Shown here: in pieces, positions 36,824-46,415 of the stretch | How the letters are laid out: each line of letters begins with the position of its first letter | Numbering within the stretch: position 1 is the stretch's first letter | NCBI GenBank assembly: GCA_938075155.1 | Contig: CALJGL010000010.1 | Coordinates: forward strand, 24,845 to 88,844 | Direction of reading: 5' to 3' | Origin: UBA12191 sp009937185 | GTDB lineage: Bacteria; Planctomycetota; UBA8108; UBA1146 | DNA length: 64,000 bases | Notes under the pieces: generated by a model | Seen by the model: only the letters and a program-made list of their open reading frames with translations | What the model was told of the DNA's origin: nothing | Database searches by the model: none | Position numbers and translations under genes: made by a program

Positions 36824-38533
36824 ATGAATCCTACTTTTGGTAGCTTGAAATCGTTTTTGCGGAGTATTGCCAGCGTCTTCCTTTGCGCAGTATTGCTGGC
36901 GGGTTGCAATTCCAATACTTCGGGAAATCTTACTGAATCAGGTCTGTTAAAGATCAATAGTGTTGCTGCTCCATCCGCAGAGAATTATTTCCGAATCCCT
37001 CTGATGACGAACCCTCCCGACTTGGACCCCATCCTCGTTTCGGATACCACGTCTGATGGTGTGGCTTCTAAGATATTTAACACACTTCTCGATTATGATC
37101 CCGATTTGAAGTTGGAGCCTTGCCTGGCCAAGGCGATGCCTGTGGTTTCAGAAGATGGTCGTGTTTACGACTTCGAACTTCGAGACGGTGTGTTCTTCTC
37201 TAACGGTCGGAAGGTCACCGCTCATGATCTTAAATATAGCCTTCAAAGATTAGCGTCGGTCCGTTCTAAAAGGTCCAATCTCATCAAGCCTATCGTCGGT
37301 GCTGAAGAGGCTATAAACGCTTCCCAAAAAAACCAGGTGATCTCTCCAGAGATAAGTGGCATCGAAGTGATCGACGATCTCAATCTTCGTCTGACTCTCG
37401 TGGAACCCTATGCTCCCTTTATCTACAACCTAGCGATGGTGAATACAGCCGCTGTCCCTCGTGAGGTTGTTGAGGAAGTTGGAGATTCTTTTTCACGGCA
37501 ACCCGTCGGTACGGGGCCATTCATATTGTCCGAATGGAAAGAGGGGACCTCGATCCTTCTCACTGCCAATAAAGATTACTTTGAAGGAGCTCCACGTCTT
37601 GCAGGGATTCATTATCGGGTCATTCCGGAGTCCTTGGCTCAGTTGGAAGAATATAAAGCGGGCAACTTTGATGTTTTGGCTGTCACGCAGGGGATATATC
37701 CGAAATGGAATAAATCCGATAAGGCTGACGAAGTCAAAAGCTGGCCATCATTGGCAGTTCAGTATTATGGATTCAATCTTGAGAAAGAGGGTTCTCCCTA
37801 CGCTGGAAACTCTGAGTCCGCGCGTAAATTGCGTGAGGCTGTGAACCTTTCTGTGGATAGAAATTTTCTGGGAGAGATTTTACTCGAAGGCCGTTTTTAC
37901 CCGGCGAATGGAATCCTGCCCCCGGGAATCCTGGGTCATAATTCGGAGAGACCTGCTTTCGAGATGGATCGAGAAAGAGCCCAAGAGCTGCTCGCTGAAG
38001 CAGGATATCCCAATGGCGAAGGATTGCCTACCGTGGACCTGTGGTTCAACACTCAAGGCGATAACTCAAAAATCGCTCAGGTGGTCCAGGCGGATCTGAA
38101 AAAGGTGGGCATTCCCATCGACTTGAAGATGTTGGATTGGGGAGCTTTTATTGAGGCGACCGATTCTGGAGAACCTTCCTTCTTTCGCCTGGGTTGGGTA
38201 GCGGATTATCCGGATGCCGAAAACTTTCTGGCCTTTCTTTTCCATTCGAAAAATAAAGGATCAAACGGAAACGTCTCGTTCTTCGACGACAGCGAGGTCG
38301 ACAGATTACTCGACGAGTCGAACGTGATTGCGGATATGGATCAACGTCTTGCTCTGTTGCAACAGGCAGAGGCTCGCATCATTGAGAAAACCCCTTGGCT
38401 CTTCCTTCTCTTTGGTCGCGAAACAGTTCTGCTCAAGCCTTACGTCCGAAACTTCAATCCCACAGGGATGTGTGACGACGTTCAGGGAAATCATGTGCGT
38501 TGGCATCTGGTGGACCTGGAGACGGCCCGTTAG
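36824..38533 (+). CDS. Peptide-binding lipoprotein, OppA/DppA family (set B)
   Basis: This 569-residue binding protein begins at ATG 36824 with GAGGAG upstream. The signal peptide (SVFLCAVLLAGC) ends in a lipobox, so it is a lipoprotein held at the outer face of the membrane. Family features include FRIPLMTNPPDLDP at the start of the mature part, VYDFELRDGVFFSNGRKVTA near residue 105, and RLGWVADYPDAENFLAFLFH near 445. It is followed by its own two permease genes. A peptide or related amino compound is the likely ligand; the ATPase is not nearby. Confidence 0.88.
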   Translation: MNPTFGSLKSFLRSIASVFLCAVLLAGCNSNTSGNLTESGLLKINSVAAPSAENYFRIPLMTNPPDLDPILVSDTTSDGVASKIFNTLLDYDPDLKLEPCLAKAMPVVSEDGRVYDFELRDGVFFSNGRKVTAHDLKYSLQRLASVRSKRSNLIKPIVGAEEAINASQKNQVISPEISGIEVIDDLNLRLTLVEPYAPFIYNLAMVNTAAVPREVVEEVGDSFSRQPVGTGPFILSEWKEGTSILLTANKDYFEGAPRLAGIHYRVIPESLAQLEEYKAGNFDVLAVTQGIYPKWNKSDKADEVKSWPSLAVQYYGFNLEKEGSPYAGNSESARKLREAVNLSVDRNFLGEILLEGRFYPANGILPPGILGHNSERPAFEMDRERAQELLAEAGYPNGEGLPTVDLWFNTQGDNSKIAQVVQADLKKVGIPIDLKMLDWGAFIEATDSGEPSFFRLGWVADYPDAENFLAFLFHSKNKGSNGNVSFFDDSEVDRLLDESNVIADMDQRLALLQQAEARIIEKTPWLFLLFGRETVLLKPYVRNFNPTGMCDDVQGNHVRWHLVDLETAR

Positions 38534-38550
38534 GGCTGGGACGAGGAATT

Positions 38551-39498
38551 TTGGTCGCATATACCCTGCGTCGACTACTTCAGGCGATACCGGTCATCTT
38601 GTTGGTGACCCTGATCGTCTTTTTGTTGAATGCCGCAATTCCCGGTGATCCGGGTCGCATTCGACTCGGTCAGCGTGCCGACCCCGCTGCTGTTGAAGCC
38701 TACAATGATACCCGTGGTTACAACGATCCGATTCCTGTTCAGTATTTCAATTATCTTTGGCGCTTGTTCACCCGGTTTGACTTGGGTGAATCCGATGTCA
38801 AAGCTGGAAAAAGCGTCAACGAGATACTGGAAGAGTCCTTTTTCGTTACTCTGCGTCTGGCATTACTGTCGATCGTCGTTGCACTCATCGTAGGTATAGG
38901 TGCCGGTATTTTGTCTGCTGTGAAAAGTAGAACAGCCGTGGATTACATATCGATGTTGATCGCCATCATCGGCGTCTCGATGCCCGTATTTTGGCTTGGG
39001 ATATTAATGATCATCTACGTGGCTCCTGTACTGGGATTGCCACGGACGGGATTTGACGACACGAATACCTATACGATGTTGAGATCGCTCGCGATGCCGG
39101 CGTCTGCGTTGGGTTTGTTGTCTTCTGCAACCATTGCTCGTCTCAGCCGCTCTGCGATGCTCGACGTCATGACGCAGGATTACATCCGAACAGCGCGCTC
39201 CAAAGGTCTCGCTGAGTCCGTTGTCGTTCTCAAGCATGCCATGAGAAACGCAGCCATCCCTATTGTGACTGTCGTTGGAAATTCATTTGGTTACCTCTTG
39301 GTGGGGGCGGTTCTCACAGAGACTGTCTTTGCACTTCCAGGTTTGGGTAGAGAAGTTGTCGAGGCGATCAAGCAACGAGATAGAGAATTGATCACGGGTG
39401 GAATATTACTGATGTCCTTCGTGTTTATCGGGGTCAATCTTCTCGTCGATTTGTCATATGCTGTCTTCGATCCAAGGATCCGTGATGACCGAAGTTAA
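38551..39498 (+). CDS. Peptide ABC transporter permease, OppB/DppB type (set B)
   Basis: A 315-residue permease of normal length. The TTG at 38551, with CGAGGAATT upstream, is favoured over a longer frame from 38500 that overlaps the binding protein gene. The N-terminus (YTLRRLLQAIPVILLV) and the EAA segment DYIRTARSKGLAESVVVLKH are typical, as is the ending FDPRIRDD. It is 17 bp after the binding protein and overlaps the oppC-type gene by 14 bp. Confidence 0.9.
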   Translation: MVAYTLRRLLQAIPVILLVTLIVFLLNAAIPGDPGRIRLGQRADPAAVEAYNDTRGYNDPIPVQYFNYLWRLFTRFDLGESDVKAGKSVNEILEESFFVTLRLALLSIVVALIVGIGAGILSAVKSRTAVDYISMLIAIIGVSMPVFWLGILMIIYVAPVLGLPRTGFDDTNTYTMLRSLAMPASALGLLSSATIARLSRSAMLDVMTQDYIRTARSKGLAESVVVLKHAMRNAAIPIVTVVGNSFGYLLVGAVLTETVFALPGLGREVVEAIKQRDRELITGGILLMSFVFIGVNLLVDLSYAVFDPRIRDDRS

Positions 39499-40381
39499 AA
39501 TAGGTAAATCGCCCACTCAGATGGCCTTAAAAAGGCTCAGGAAAAACTTGTTGGCGATGGGCGGAGCCGTCATCGTCTTGATCGTCTTCTTCCTAGCATT
39601 TTTCCCCTCATGGGTCGTTCCGCACCATGCGGACGGTTCAGGGATTTACACCTACGCTGAACAATTTAGAACAGTAGAGGAATACCAGAAACCTCCTGGA
39701 ATCCCCGGGCATCCTCTCGGTACTGACGAACTGGGTCGTGACGTCTTGACGCGCATTGTCTATGGTGCAGGCATCTCATTAAGAGTCGGGCTTGTGGGGA
39801 CAGCTGTTGCCTTATTGATAGGGCTGATTCTGGGAAGCATCGCCGGCTATCGTGGCGGCCGAATTGACGCCCTCATCAGTCGACTCACCGATACCTTTTT
39901 TGCTTTCCCAAGTCTATTGCTGACGATTGGTATCTTGGCTGTCTTTGAGAAACCTAATGAAGTGGTGATCTTTGCTGCCTTAGGATTTGTCGGTTGGCCA
40001 GGAGTCGCACGTATTGTTCGGGGCCAAGTGATCTCGATGCGTGGAAGCGAATTTGTACTGGGTGCCAAAGCATTGGGTCAGTCCGATTTCAGAATTCTAA
40101 TAGGCCACTTGTTACCCAATTGCCTGGGTCCCGTTGTCGTCGTCTCGACACTGATGATCGCGGGCAACATCTTGGCAGAGGCGGGTCTCTCTTTTCTGGG
40201 AATTGGTCTTCCACCCCCGATCCCTTCCTGGGGACGAATGCTGGTGGACTCCAAGGAATACTGGGTAGATATGCCGTGGATGGGGATCTTCCCCGGTCTT
40301 GCGATCATGTTTACTGTTCTCGGCTTCAATTTGCTGGGCGATGGGCTCCGTGACGCTTTCGATCCAAAGATGAAGGACTGA
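39485..40381 (+). CDS. Peptide ABC transporter permease, OppC/DppC type (set B)
   Basis: A 298-residue permease, normal length. The ATG at 39485 (MTEVKIGKSPTQMAL) lies in the end of oppB and has AAGGATCC upstream. The core motif HPLGTDELGRDVLTRIVYG and the EAA segment GAKALGQSDFRILIGHLLPN are present, ending in GDGLRDAFDPKMKD. Set B ends here; set C runs toward it from the other side with only 19 bp between stops. Confidence 0.92.
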   Translation: MTEVKIGKSPTQMALKRLRKNLLAMGGAVIVLIVFFLAFFPSWVVPHHADGSGIYTYAEQFRTVEEYQKPPGIPGHPLGTDELGRDVLTRIVYGAGISLRVGLVGTAVALLIGLILGSIAGYRGGRIDALISRLTDTFFAFPSLLLTIGILAVFEKPNEVVIFAALGFVGWPGVARIVRGQVISMRGSEFVLGAKALGQSDFRILIGHLLPNCLGPVVVVSTLMIAGNILAEAGLSFLGIGLPPPIPSWGRMLVDSKEYWVDMPWMGIFPGLAIMFTVLGFNLLGDGLRDAFDPKMKD

Positions 40382-40400
40382 ATCGTCCTCCTTGAGCCTT

Positions 40401-41285
40401 TTATTTTGTGGCGTCTTTGGGATCCAAGTCAGATCTCAGTGCGTCTCCGATGATATTGAGCGCCAGTAAAGACATCGCTAATACCATCGATGGATACAGT
40501 ACGAGCCACCAAGCCGTATTGACCGGGTTTAACACTTCAAAGGCATCTCTGGCTAATGTTCCCCAAGAGACATGGGGGGATTGGACGCCCAACCCTAAAA
40601 AAGATAAGAATGCTTCAAAAAGTAAGACGCGAGGGATGATCAAGGTCAAGGTGACCAAGATCGTGGGGACCAGATTCGGTAATATCTCTTTGCGCAGTAT
40701 TCTTTGCGGGGATGACCCCAGAGCGGTTGCCGCTAAAGCCCACTCTCTACTGGCGAGAGAAATCGTTTCGCCTCTGACGACACGTGCCATAGGCGTCCAA
40801 TAAACAAATCCAAGGATGACGAAGAAGACTCCTAAGCCACCTCCGGATTCTTCTATGACGGATCCTCTCACAACACTCGCGACTAAGATCACAAGAAAGA
40901 CCAGGGGAATTGAATCCACGAGATCGACAAAGCGCATCATGATGTTATCTCTTTGACGAGAACCTCCACCAGCGATGAGACCCCAAGCGACTCCAACTAG
41001 AAGTGCCGTTGCGGCTCCTGCCAATGCACATGCTAAGGATATTCTTGATCCTCGTATTATTCGCGAGAACAAATCTCTACCTAGGACATCGGTACCAAAC
41101 CAATGATGAATTGACGGTGCTGAAATCGCTTGTTCCGGATCGACGCTATCGATCGGTTCCAGCGGCAGAGCGGGAGTCAAAATCGAAATCAAGACGACGA
41201 GGGTCAACCATGCGAGGCTTAATACAGGAAGAGTTTTACGTGTTTGTCGCCAGCGTGATTTTTGGGGTTGGAGTGTGGCTTTCAT
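40401..41285 (-). CDS. Peptide ABC transporter permease, OppC/DppC type (set C)
   Basis: A 294-residue permease. The signature HHWFGTDVLGRDLFSRIIRG near residue 60 and the EAA segment ATALGSSPQRILRKEILPN near 190 are intact, and the end reads NIIGDALRSDLDP. It overlaps the upstream oppB-type gene by 4 bp. The nearest homologues in form are simple DppC-like proteins without the extra domain seen in sets A and D. Confidence 0.9.
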   Translation of the reverse strand: MKATLQPQKSRWRQTRKTLPVLSLAWLTLVVLISILTPALPLEPIDSVDPEQAISAPSIHHWFGTDVLGRDLFSRIIRGSRISLACALAGAATALLVGVAWGLIAGGGSRQRDNIMMRFVDLVDSIPLVFLVILVASVVRGSVIEESGGGLGVFFVILGFVYWTPMARVVRGETISLASREWALAATALGSSPQRILRKEILPNLVPTILVTLTLIIPRVLLFEAFLSFLGLGVQSPHVSWGTLARDAFEVLNPVNTAWWLVLYPSMVLAMSLLALNIIGDALRSDLDPKDATK

Positions 41286-42202
41286 CGCATGTCACTTCCA
41301 CGTGGGTCGAGCCACATGATCAACAAGTCTCCGATGAGTGTGAGGACTTGAAGTAACACGGTGTAGAGAAGGACCACTCCTAAAACTAACGGGTAATCCC
41401 TGTTCATTGCGCCCTGGACGAAATGCATGCCGATACCCGGAATGGCAAAAATTTGTTCGACGACGAGGGATCCTGTCAGAAGAGCTGCCGCGGTTGGGCC
41501 CAGAGTGGACGCCACTGGAATCGAAGCGGGTCGAAGGCAGTGTAGAATGAGTATCGATAGAGGACTGCGACCTTTCGCCTTGGCGGTGCGTGCGAAATCT
41601 TCTGAAGACGTTTCCAGTAAACCGCTGCGGGTCAGTCGAGCGACTTGTGCTGCAGGAGCGAGAGCCAGGCAAGTAATAGGAAGAACCAACGAAGCAAGAG
41701 AAGTCCAGCCTGCAGGAGGGAGCAAATTCCAGTGAAACGAAAAGGTCATGATCAGAAGCCCGGCGATGAGGTACATCGGTAAAGAGATTCCAAGAGAAGC
41801 GAAGAGAACGACACTTCTGTCGATCCAGCTTCCTGGTCTCCACGCCGACAAGATTCCGAGAGCCATTCCTGCAAGAATGCCGGTGACGAGAGCCCAGCCT
41901 CCCAGCAGTACTGAGACAGGAAAGCCCTGCGACAGAATGGTGGCGACGTCATGATCGGGTTGTCTTAACGATGGTCCGGGGTCTAGAGTCAACCATAGCC
42001 AACCTTGCTGGACATACTGCTTCCATAGCGGTAAATCCAGATCGTAACGAGCTTCTATGGCGGCCTTGATGTCTGGAGCGGGTTCACGCTCGAGGTCGAA
42101 AGGCCCGCCCGGCGCTGAGCGAATAATAAAAAAAGACAATGTGAACACTGCCCAAATTGTAAAGGTGGCAGATGCAAATCTTCGAACTAGAAAAGGGGTC
42201 AA
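41282..42202 (-). CDS. Peptide ABC transporter permease, OppB/DppB type (set C)
   Basis: The protein has 306 residues from a TTG at 42202, which overlaps the stop of the upstream binding protein gene as TTGA and has GAGAGGAG upstream. A longer frame to 42355 exists, but only as overlap with the binding protein gene. Typical features are FLVRRFASATFTIWAVF, the EAA segment DFARTAKAKGRSPLSILILH and the ending GDLLIMWLDPR. Confidence 0.9.
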   Translation of the reverse strand: MTPFLVRRFASATFTIWAVFTLSFFIIRSAPGGPFDLEREPAPDIKAAIEARYDLDLPLWKQYVQQGWLWLTLDPGPSLRQPDHDVATILSQGFPVSVLLGGWALVTGILAGMALGILSAWRPGSWIDRSVVLFASLGISLPMYLIAGLLIMTFSFHWNLLPPAGWTSLASLVLPITCLALAPAAQVARLTRSGLLETSSEDFARTAKAKGRSPLSILILHCLRPASIPVASTLGPTAAALLTGSLVVEQIFAIPGIGMHFVQGAMNRDYPLVLGVVLLYTVLLQVLTLIGDLLIMWLDPRGSDMR

Positions 42203-43914
42203 GGGTTTCTCCTCTCTAGGTGACGAAGATCGTGCTGGTTCAAGGGGTGAGGGCGGAATCCCACAATTTCCGGTGCGACCAAATGAGTCGTGGTCGTGGA
42301 CCATAGTGGCAGTACAGGTCCTCTTTCCAAAAGGATCCGCTCTGCGTTTTTCCAATGTTTGTTGCGTTCTTCAGAAGCGGGTGCGGTCAATGCTACAGCG
42401 ACAGCAGTGTCATACTCCGCATCGCTCCAGCCCGTTCTATTATTGTTCGAAGTACTGGTGAACAACTGAAGGAAGGTTGATGGATCCGGGTAGTCCGCAA
42501 TCCAACTGCTGCGACTGACGTCGTAATCTTTGTCTCTTTGGGTTTGTAAAAAACTTCGCCATTCCATCGATCGAATGCGTGTCTCTATTCCCAACTCTCT
42601 AGACCAAGTGGATTGCAACCATTGGGCGACGATAGAATGAGTACTCCCCGTGGAATGGAGAATCTCGAATGAGGGAATAGGGCGACCTTCTGGAGAAGAA
42701 GGGGTTTTCCAACCTGCTTGGGCAAGGAGGTCTCTCGCTTGATCGGGATCGAATCCCAGTTGGGGCCATTGTTCTGACGAGATACGGTCGACGTCTTGGA
42801 TTCCCTGACGAGTCGAGGAGGATCCTGAGTATCCAGGAAGAAACGTGGGCTGATTTGGCTGTGGACTCTTTAGGTTTTGGCGCTCGAGAGCGGGTGGAGG
42901 CCAAGGGACAAAACTCCATGCTGGTTCGGGGTCACCACCGAGAATATCCCGACAGAGTTGCTCGCGATTCAAGACGAGAGATAAGGCTTTGCGAATCTCC
43001 AAATGCTGCAGAGGGGGCCGAGAGGGATTCAGGCGATAGAAGGAAATTCCCAGATAAGGATCTGATCGCCATGCTTTTCGCCACAATGGGTCTTTTTTGA
43101 GAAGGGGCAGCAGAGTCGTAGGAACGGACACTGCCCAATCGATGGCTCCACTGGCAAAGAGGTTGATCAGAGTGTTTCCGGCTTCGACAGCTAGGAAATC
43201 GATGGTGCCCAGTGCTGGCTTTGATGGGCCTCGATATTGAGGGGAGCGTTTGATCCGGATTCGATCACGGAGGTCCCAACGCTCAAGTTTCCAGGGTCCA
43301 TTCGTGGGGATGCCCACGCCTGCTCTTCCGAGGGCTTGTGGATGGACCGGCTGTAATGGGGTTTGTGTGCAGAGAAACGGCAACCATGGAGTGGGCTGAA
43401 CCAGTTTCAGCCGAAGTGTGAGAGGGTCTGGTGTCGTTAAAGCGACCTGATCTCTCTGGCTTTTTCCTTGCCGCCACTCCCGTGCGCCCTGTATCGATTC
43501 AAGGAGATCGCCATAGGGCGCTCCGGCGGAGGGATCGAGCAGATCGAGCCATGACCGTCGAAAATCACGGGCATCCAGAGCATCTCCGTTCGACCATTGG
43601 AGTCCCGGTTGCAGGTGAAAGGTCCAGATCAATCCGTCGTCAGAGACATTCCATGAATGGGCACAGCCGGGTTGGGGTTCCTGAGTTTCCGGATCTAGGA
43701 GAACTAAACCTTCGTGCAAAGCACGAATAACGCGTCCTTCGGGAACTCCTGTGGCCCTATGGGGGTGAAGAGATCCGGGGTCCGTTCCGTTTCCTATGAC
43801 CAGATCTGCCCGACCTGGGAGGGTTGGCAAAGCCCGATATCCCACCCAAATGAGACAAAAGAGGACAGTGACGGCGAATAAGGCACGAGTCGGCCTTGCG
43901 GAAACTGGACGCAT
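42199..43914 (-). CDS. Peptide-binding protein, OppA/DppA family (set C)
   Basis: This 571-residue binding protein begins at an ATG behind GAGGGGAAAA. It has an N-terminal hydrophobic segment (LFAVTVLFCLIWVGYRALP) that may be a signal anchor; I do not see a clear lipobox. Family features are NGTDPGSLHPHRATG at the mature start, GLIWTFHLQPGLQWSNGDAL near 110 and SSWIADYPDPSTFLQLFTS near 485. It heads set C and is divergent from the small basic protein gene. Confidence 0.87.
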   Translation of the reverse strand: MRPVSARPTRALFAVTVLFCLIWVGYRALPTLPGRADLVIGNGTDPGSLHPHRATGVPEGRVIRALHEGLVLLDPETQEPQPGCAHSWNVSDDGLIWTFHLQPGLQWSNGDALDARDFRRSWLDLLDPSAGAPYGDLLESIQGAREWRQGKSQRDQVALTTPDPLTLRLKLVQPTPWLPFLCTQTPLQPVHPQALGRAGVGIPTNGPWKLERWDLRDRIRIKRSPQYRGPSKPALGTIDFLAVEAGNTLINLFASGAIDWAVSVPTTLLPLLKKDPLWRKAWRSDPYLGISFYRLNPSRPPLQHLEIRKALSLVLNREQLCRDILGGDPEPAWSFVPWPPPALERQNLKSPQPNQPTFLPGYSGSSSTRQGIQDVDRISSEQWPQLGFDPDQARDLLAQAGWKTPSSPEGRPIPSFEILHSTGSTHSIVAQWLQSTWSRELGIETRIRSMEWRSFLQTQRDKDYDVSRSSWIADYPDPSTFLQLFTSTSNNNRTGWSDAEYDTAVAVALTAPASEERNKHWKNAERILLERGPVLPLWSTTTTHLVAPEIVGFRPHPLNQHDLRHLERRNP

Positions 43915-44125
43915 TTTTCCCCTCTCAGGGGAGGATCATGGATCTTCTCTCGGACTTCGGCAAGGTGGGGCCTTGTCTTCGCTTGCCGACGGGAACACGT
44001 CTCGTTATCCTGAAGACTTGGAACCAAGACCCCAACTCTCCGGTACTCGCCGGAAGAGAGGGGATGAAACTGGCTTTTTGGAAGGAAACCCTCCTCCTGA
44101 AGCTTTTAAGAAAGAAGACTACAAG
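43915..44125. other. Intergenic region between set C and the small basic protein
   Basis: About 210 bp. It contains a short hairpin (cccctctcagggg, near 43919) that overlaps the ribosome site of the set C binding protein. A longer in-frame extension of the small basic protein gene exists but has no ribosome site or conserved content. No clear promoter is seen. Confidence 0.45.
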
Positions 44126-44335
44126 ATGTCGATTCACAGGACCCTGAAAACTGGGAGTGGTATTGGGGGAACAAGAAATGTTCTTACCCGGTACGAGCGT
44201 ATCCTTCAAATGGAGTCGCAGGGTCGCTTTAACGAGGAAGAAGATAATCCCGTCGGCCTTCCCAAAACGCGAGTACTCAAAGTTAAAAAGCGTGCCAAGA
44301 AGAAGAAAGAGAAGGAAGAAACAGACGAGAGTTAA
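44126..44335 (+). CDS. PVC small basic protein (TIGR04137-like)
   Basis: A 69-residue, very basic protein from ATG 44126. It begins MSIHRTLKTGSGIGGTRN and continues VLTRYERILQMESQGRFNEE, then VGLPKTRVLKVKKRAKKKK. This pattern (MS-H-SLK, RNVL-R-ER, LPKTK) matches the conserved small basic protein of planctomycetes, verrucomicrobia and chlamydiae; its exact role is unknown, though an RNA- or ribosome-linked role has been suspected from its charge. It sits between two transporter sets and is the only short gene there. The family call is from memory. Confidence 0.7.
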   Translation: MSIHRTLKTGSGIGGTRNVLTRYERILQMESQGRFNEEEDNPVGLPKTRVLKVKKRAKKKKEKEETDES

Positions 44336-44489
44336 TCAGGGAGTGGTGATCTCTCGATCTACCGTTCCATCTGTCTACTCCTCAGTTTCTTTGTAATCTT
44401 TGTCGATTTCTTTCCGATTCCATTTTCTCTCGGTGGTGGCAGGTCCACTTCTGAGGGGGAAGTGCACCCCAACCGCCCGGAGGTCCACT

Positions 44490-46352
44490 ATGATTTCTTC
44501 GCTGCGTTATTCAGTTCTTCTTCTGGTGTTGAGTGTTTTGGGAGTCTTATGTCCCGTTGACGTGATTCACGCCGACTACACAACCGTCGTCATCGGTGAT
44601 CGAACTTGGACAACAAATAACAATTTCGATATTATTGGTAGCAGCGCCGCTGTTGCCGGTGGCGAGTTGCGAACGAATATTCCCAATTTTCTACCAACGC
44701 TGAGAAATGATGGACCCAACGCAAACCTGACGACGATCACTGATATCTATGGGCTCACTCATGAATCCCTTTTAGGTATCCATCCTGAAACCTTGGAGTG
44801 GCTACCAAAGCTGGCCTCGCATTGGATTGTGGAAGAGAAGGAAGACCATCAGGTTTTCTGGTACCTCATCGATGAGAACGCCAAATATTCTGACGGTACA
44901 TCTGTCACTGCTGACGACGTTGTCGCTTCATATGAGCACATTGTGGATCCCGATATCAAAGATCCCATGAGTGCTAATCTTTACTCCGAGTATTACGAAA
45001 AGCCTGTCGCGCATGATGAGAGAGTTCTGTCCGTCAAAACCAAGAAAAAGGCTTGGCGTACTTTTCTTTACTTTTCAGGCAGTTTGGTGATTTACCCTGC
45101 GGATCAAATTCGTATTCCAGGAGACGTCTATCTCGATGAATTCAACTGGAAGATGATTCCCGGTTCAGGTCCTTACGAGTTGCGTGAAGACAGTATCCAG
45201 CAGGAAATATCTGTGACTTTGTATCGTCGTGATGATTGGTGGGGAAGACAAACCCGAACCTCTCAAGGCCAATACAACTTCGATAAAATCCAACTGATCG
45301 TCGTCCGTGATAACGAGTTGGCGTTTGAGAAATTCAAAGCAGGGGAGTTGGATTACTTCAAAGTTCTGCGGGCTCAGCGCTGGGCAGAAGAAACGGGTTT
45401 CGAATCGATACAAAAAGGCTGGGTACAAAAGCGCAAAATTTACAATGAGCAGCCACAGTCATTCTCTGGCTACATGCTCAATATGAGGGAATGGCCTTTT
45501 GACGACAAAAATGTCCGTATGGCATTTTGTTACGGCGTAAATCGCAAGGAGCTCTTCGACAAGATCTTCTTTAATCAATATGAATACATTGATAGCTACT
45601 ATCCTGGAGGTCGCTGGGGGAATCCGAAAAATCGAAAGATTCGATACAACCCTCGTAGAGCCGCACGTTTTCTTGATAGTGCCGGGTATACCAAAAGGAA
45701 TGCCAACGGTATTCGAGTTCACGAAAAAACGGGTAAGGAGTTGTCCTTTACTCTCGAGTTTGGTTCTGCTTCTTCAACTCGTATCCATCAAGTGATCGCT
45801 GAGGGATTGAAGGAGATCGGTATCGAGATGAAACTTGAACTGATGGACTACAACGCTTTAATGAAAAAAGTCAGCGAGCGACAGTTCAAGCTTCACAGTC
45901 AAGCTTGGCGTGGAATCTTATTCCCGAATCCACTGACGGGTTGGCATAGTGACCTTGCGAATGAGCCCTACAACAATAACTTGACGGGCTTTGCTAATGC
46001 AGAGGTCGATACACTCATGGAAGAATACGATCGAACTTTTGACGTGAACGAGCAGACTCGAATCATGCAGAAGATCGACAGCTTGATCTTTAAGGAATAC
46101 CCCGTTTCTCTCGGTTGGTACGGCCCTTTCGAGCGCATTCTTTCTTGGAACCATTTCGGTATGCCGGATAATGTTTTGACTCGTACCGGAGATGACCACT
46201 CGCTGTGGCGTCTTTGGTGGAGTACTCCGGAAATGCAGAAGAATCTCGCTGAAGCCGTAGAGAAGGGCGAGAGCATGGAATTGGTGCCGGACGTGATGGA
46301 TCCCTGGGGCGTGAAAGCTCGTATGGAATCTGTTCCGAAGGAAAAAGAATAA
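44490..46352 (+). CDS. Peptide-binding protein, YejA-like (set D)
   Basis: This 620-residue periplasmic binding protein starts at ATG 44490 behind GGAGGTCCACT; the frame is open from 44400 but without a ribosome site. A signal peptide (LRYSVLLLVLSVLGVLCPV) with cleavage after VIHA is likely, and there is no lipobox, so it is soluble. Family features are LTTITDIYGLTHESLLGIHP and GWHSDLANEPYNNNLTGF, with KMIPGSGPYELRED near 220. It heads the only set with ATPase genes, and its two permeases look like YejB and YejE. Confidence 0.82.
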   Translation: MISSLRYSVLLLVLSVLGVLCPVDVIHADYTTVVIGDRTWTTNNNFDIIGSSAAVAGGELRTNIPNFLPTLRNDGPNANLTTITDIYGLTHESLLGIHPETLEWLPKLASHWIVEEKEDHQVFWYLIDENAKYSDGTSVTADDVVASYEHIVDPDIKDPMSANLYSEYYEKPVAHDERVLSVKTKKKAWRTFLYFSGSLVIYPADQIRIPGDVYLDEFNWKMIPGSGPYELREDSIQQEISVTLYRRDDWWGRQTRTSQGQYNFDKIQLIVVRDNELAFEKFKAGELDYFKVLRAQRWAEETGFESIQKGWVQKRKIYNEQPQSFSGYMLNMREWPFDDKNVRMAFCYGVNRKELFDKIFFNQYEYIDSYYPGGRWGNPKNRKIRYNPRRAARFLDSAGYTKRNANGIRVHEKTGKELSFTLEFGSASSTRIHQVIAEGLKEIGIEMKLELMDYNALMKKVSERQFKLHSQAWRGILFPNPLTGWHSDLANEPYNNNLTGFANAEVDTLMEEYDRTFDVNEQTRIMQKIDSLIFKEYPVSLGWYGPFERILSWNHFGMPDNVLTRTGDDHSLWRLWWSTPEMQKNLAEAVEKGESMELVPDVMDPWGVKARMESVPKEKE

Positions 46353-46415
46353 TCGGTTGAAGCGTCAAACAATGACACACTCTTCTCATGATTTACCCAC
46401 GATAAGGTCTCGTCG

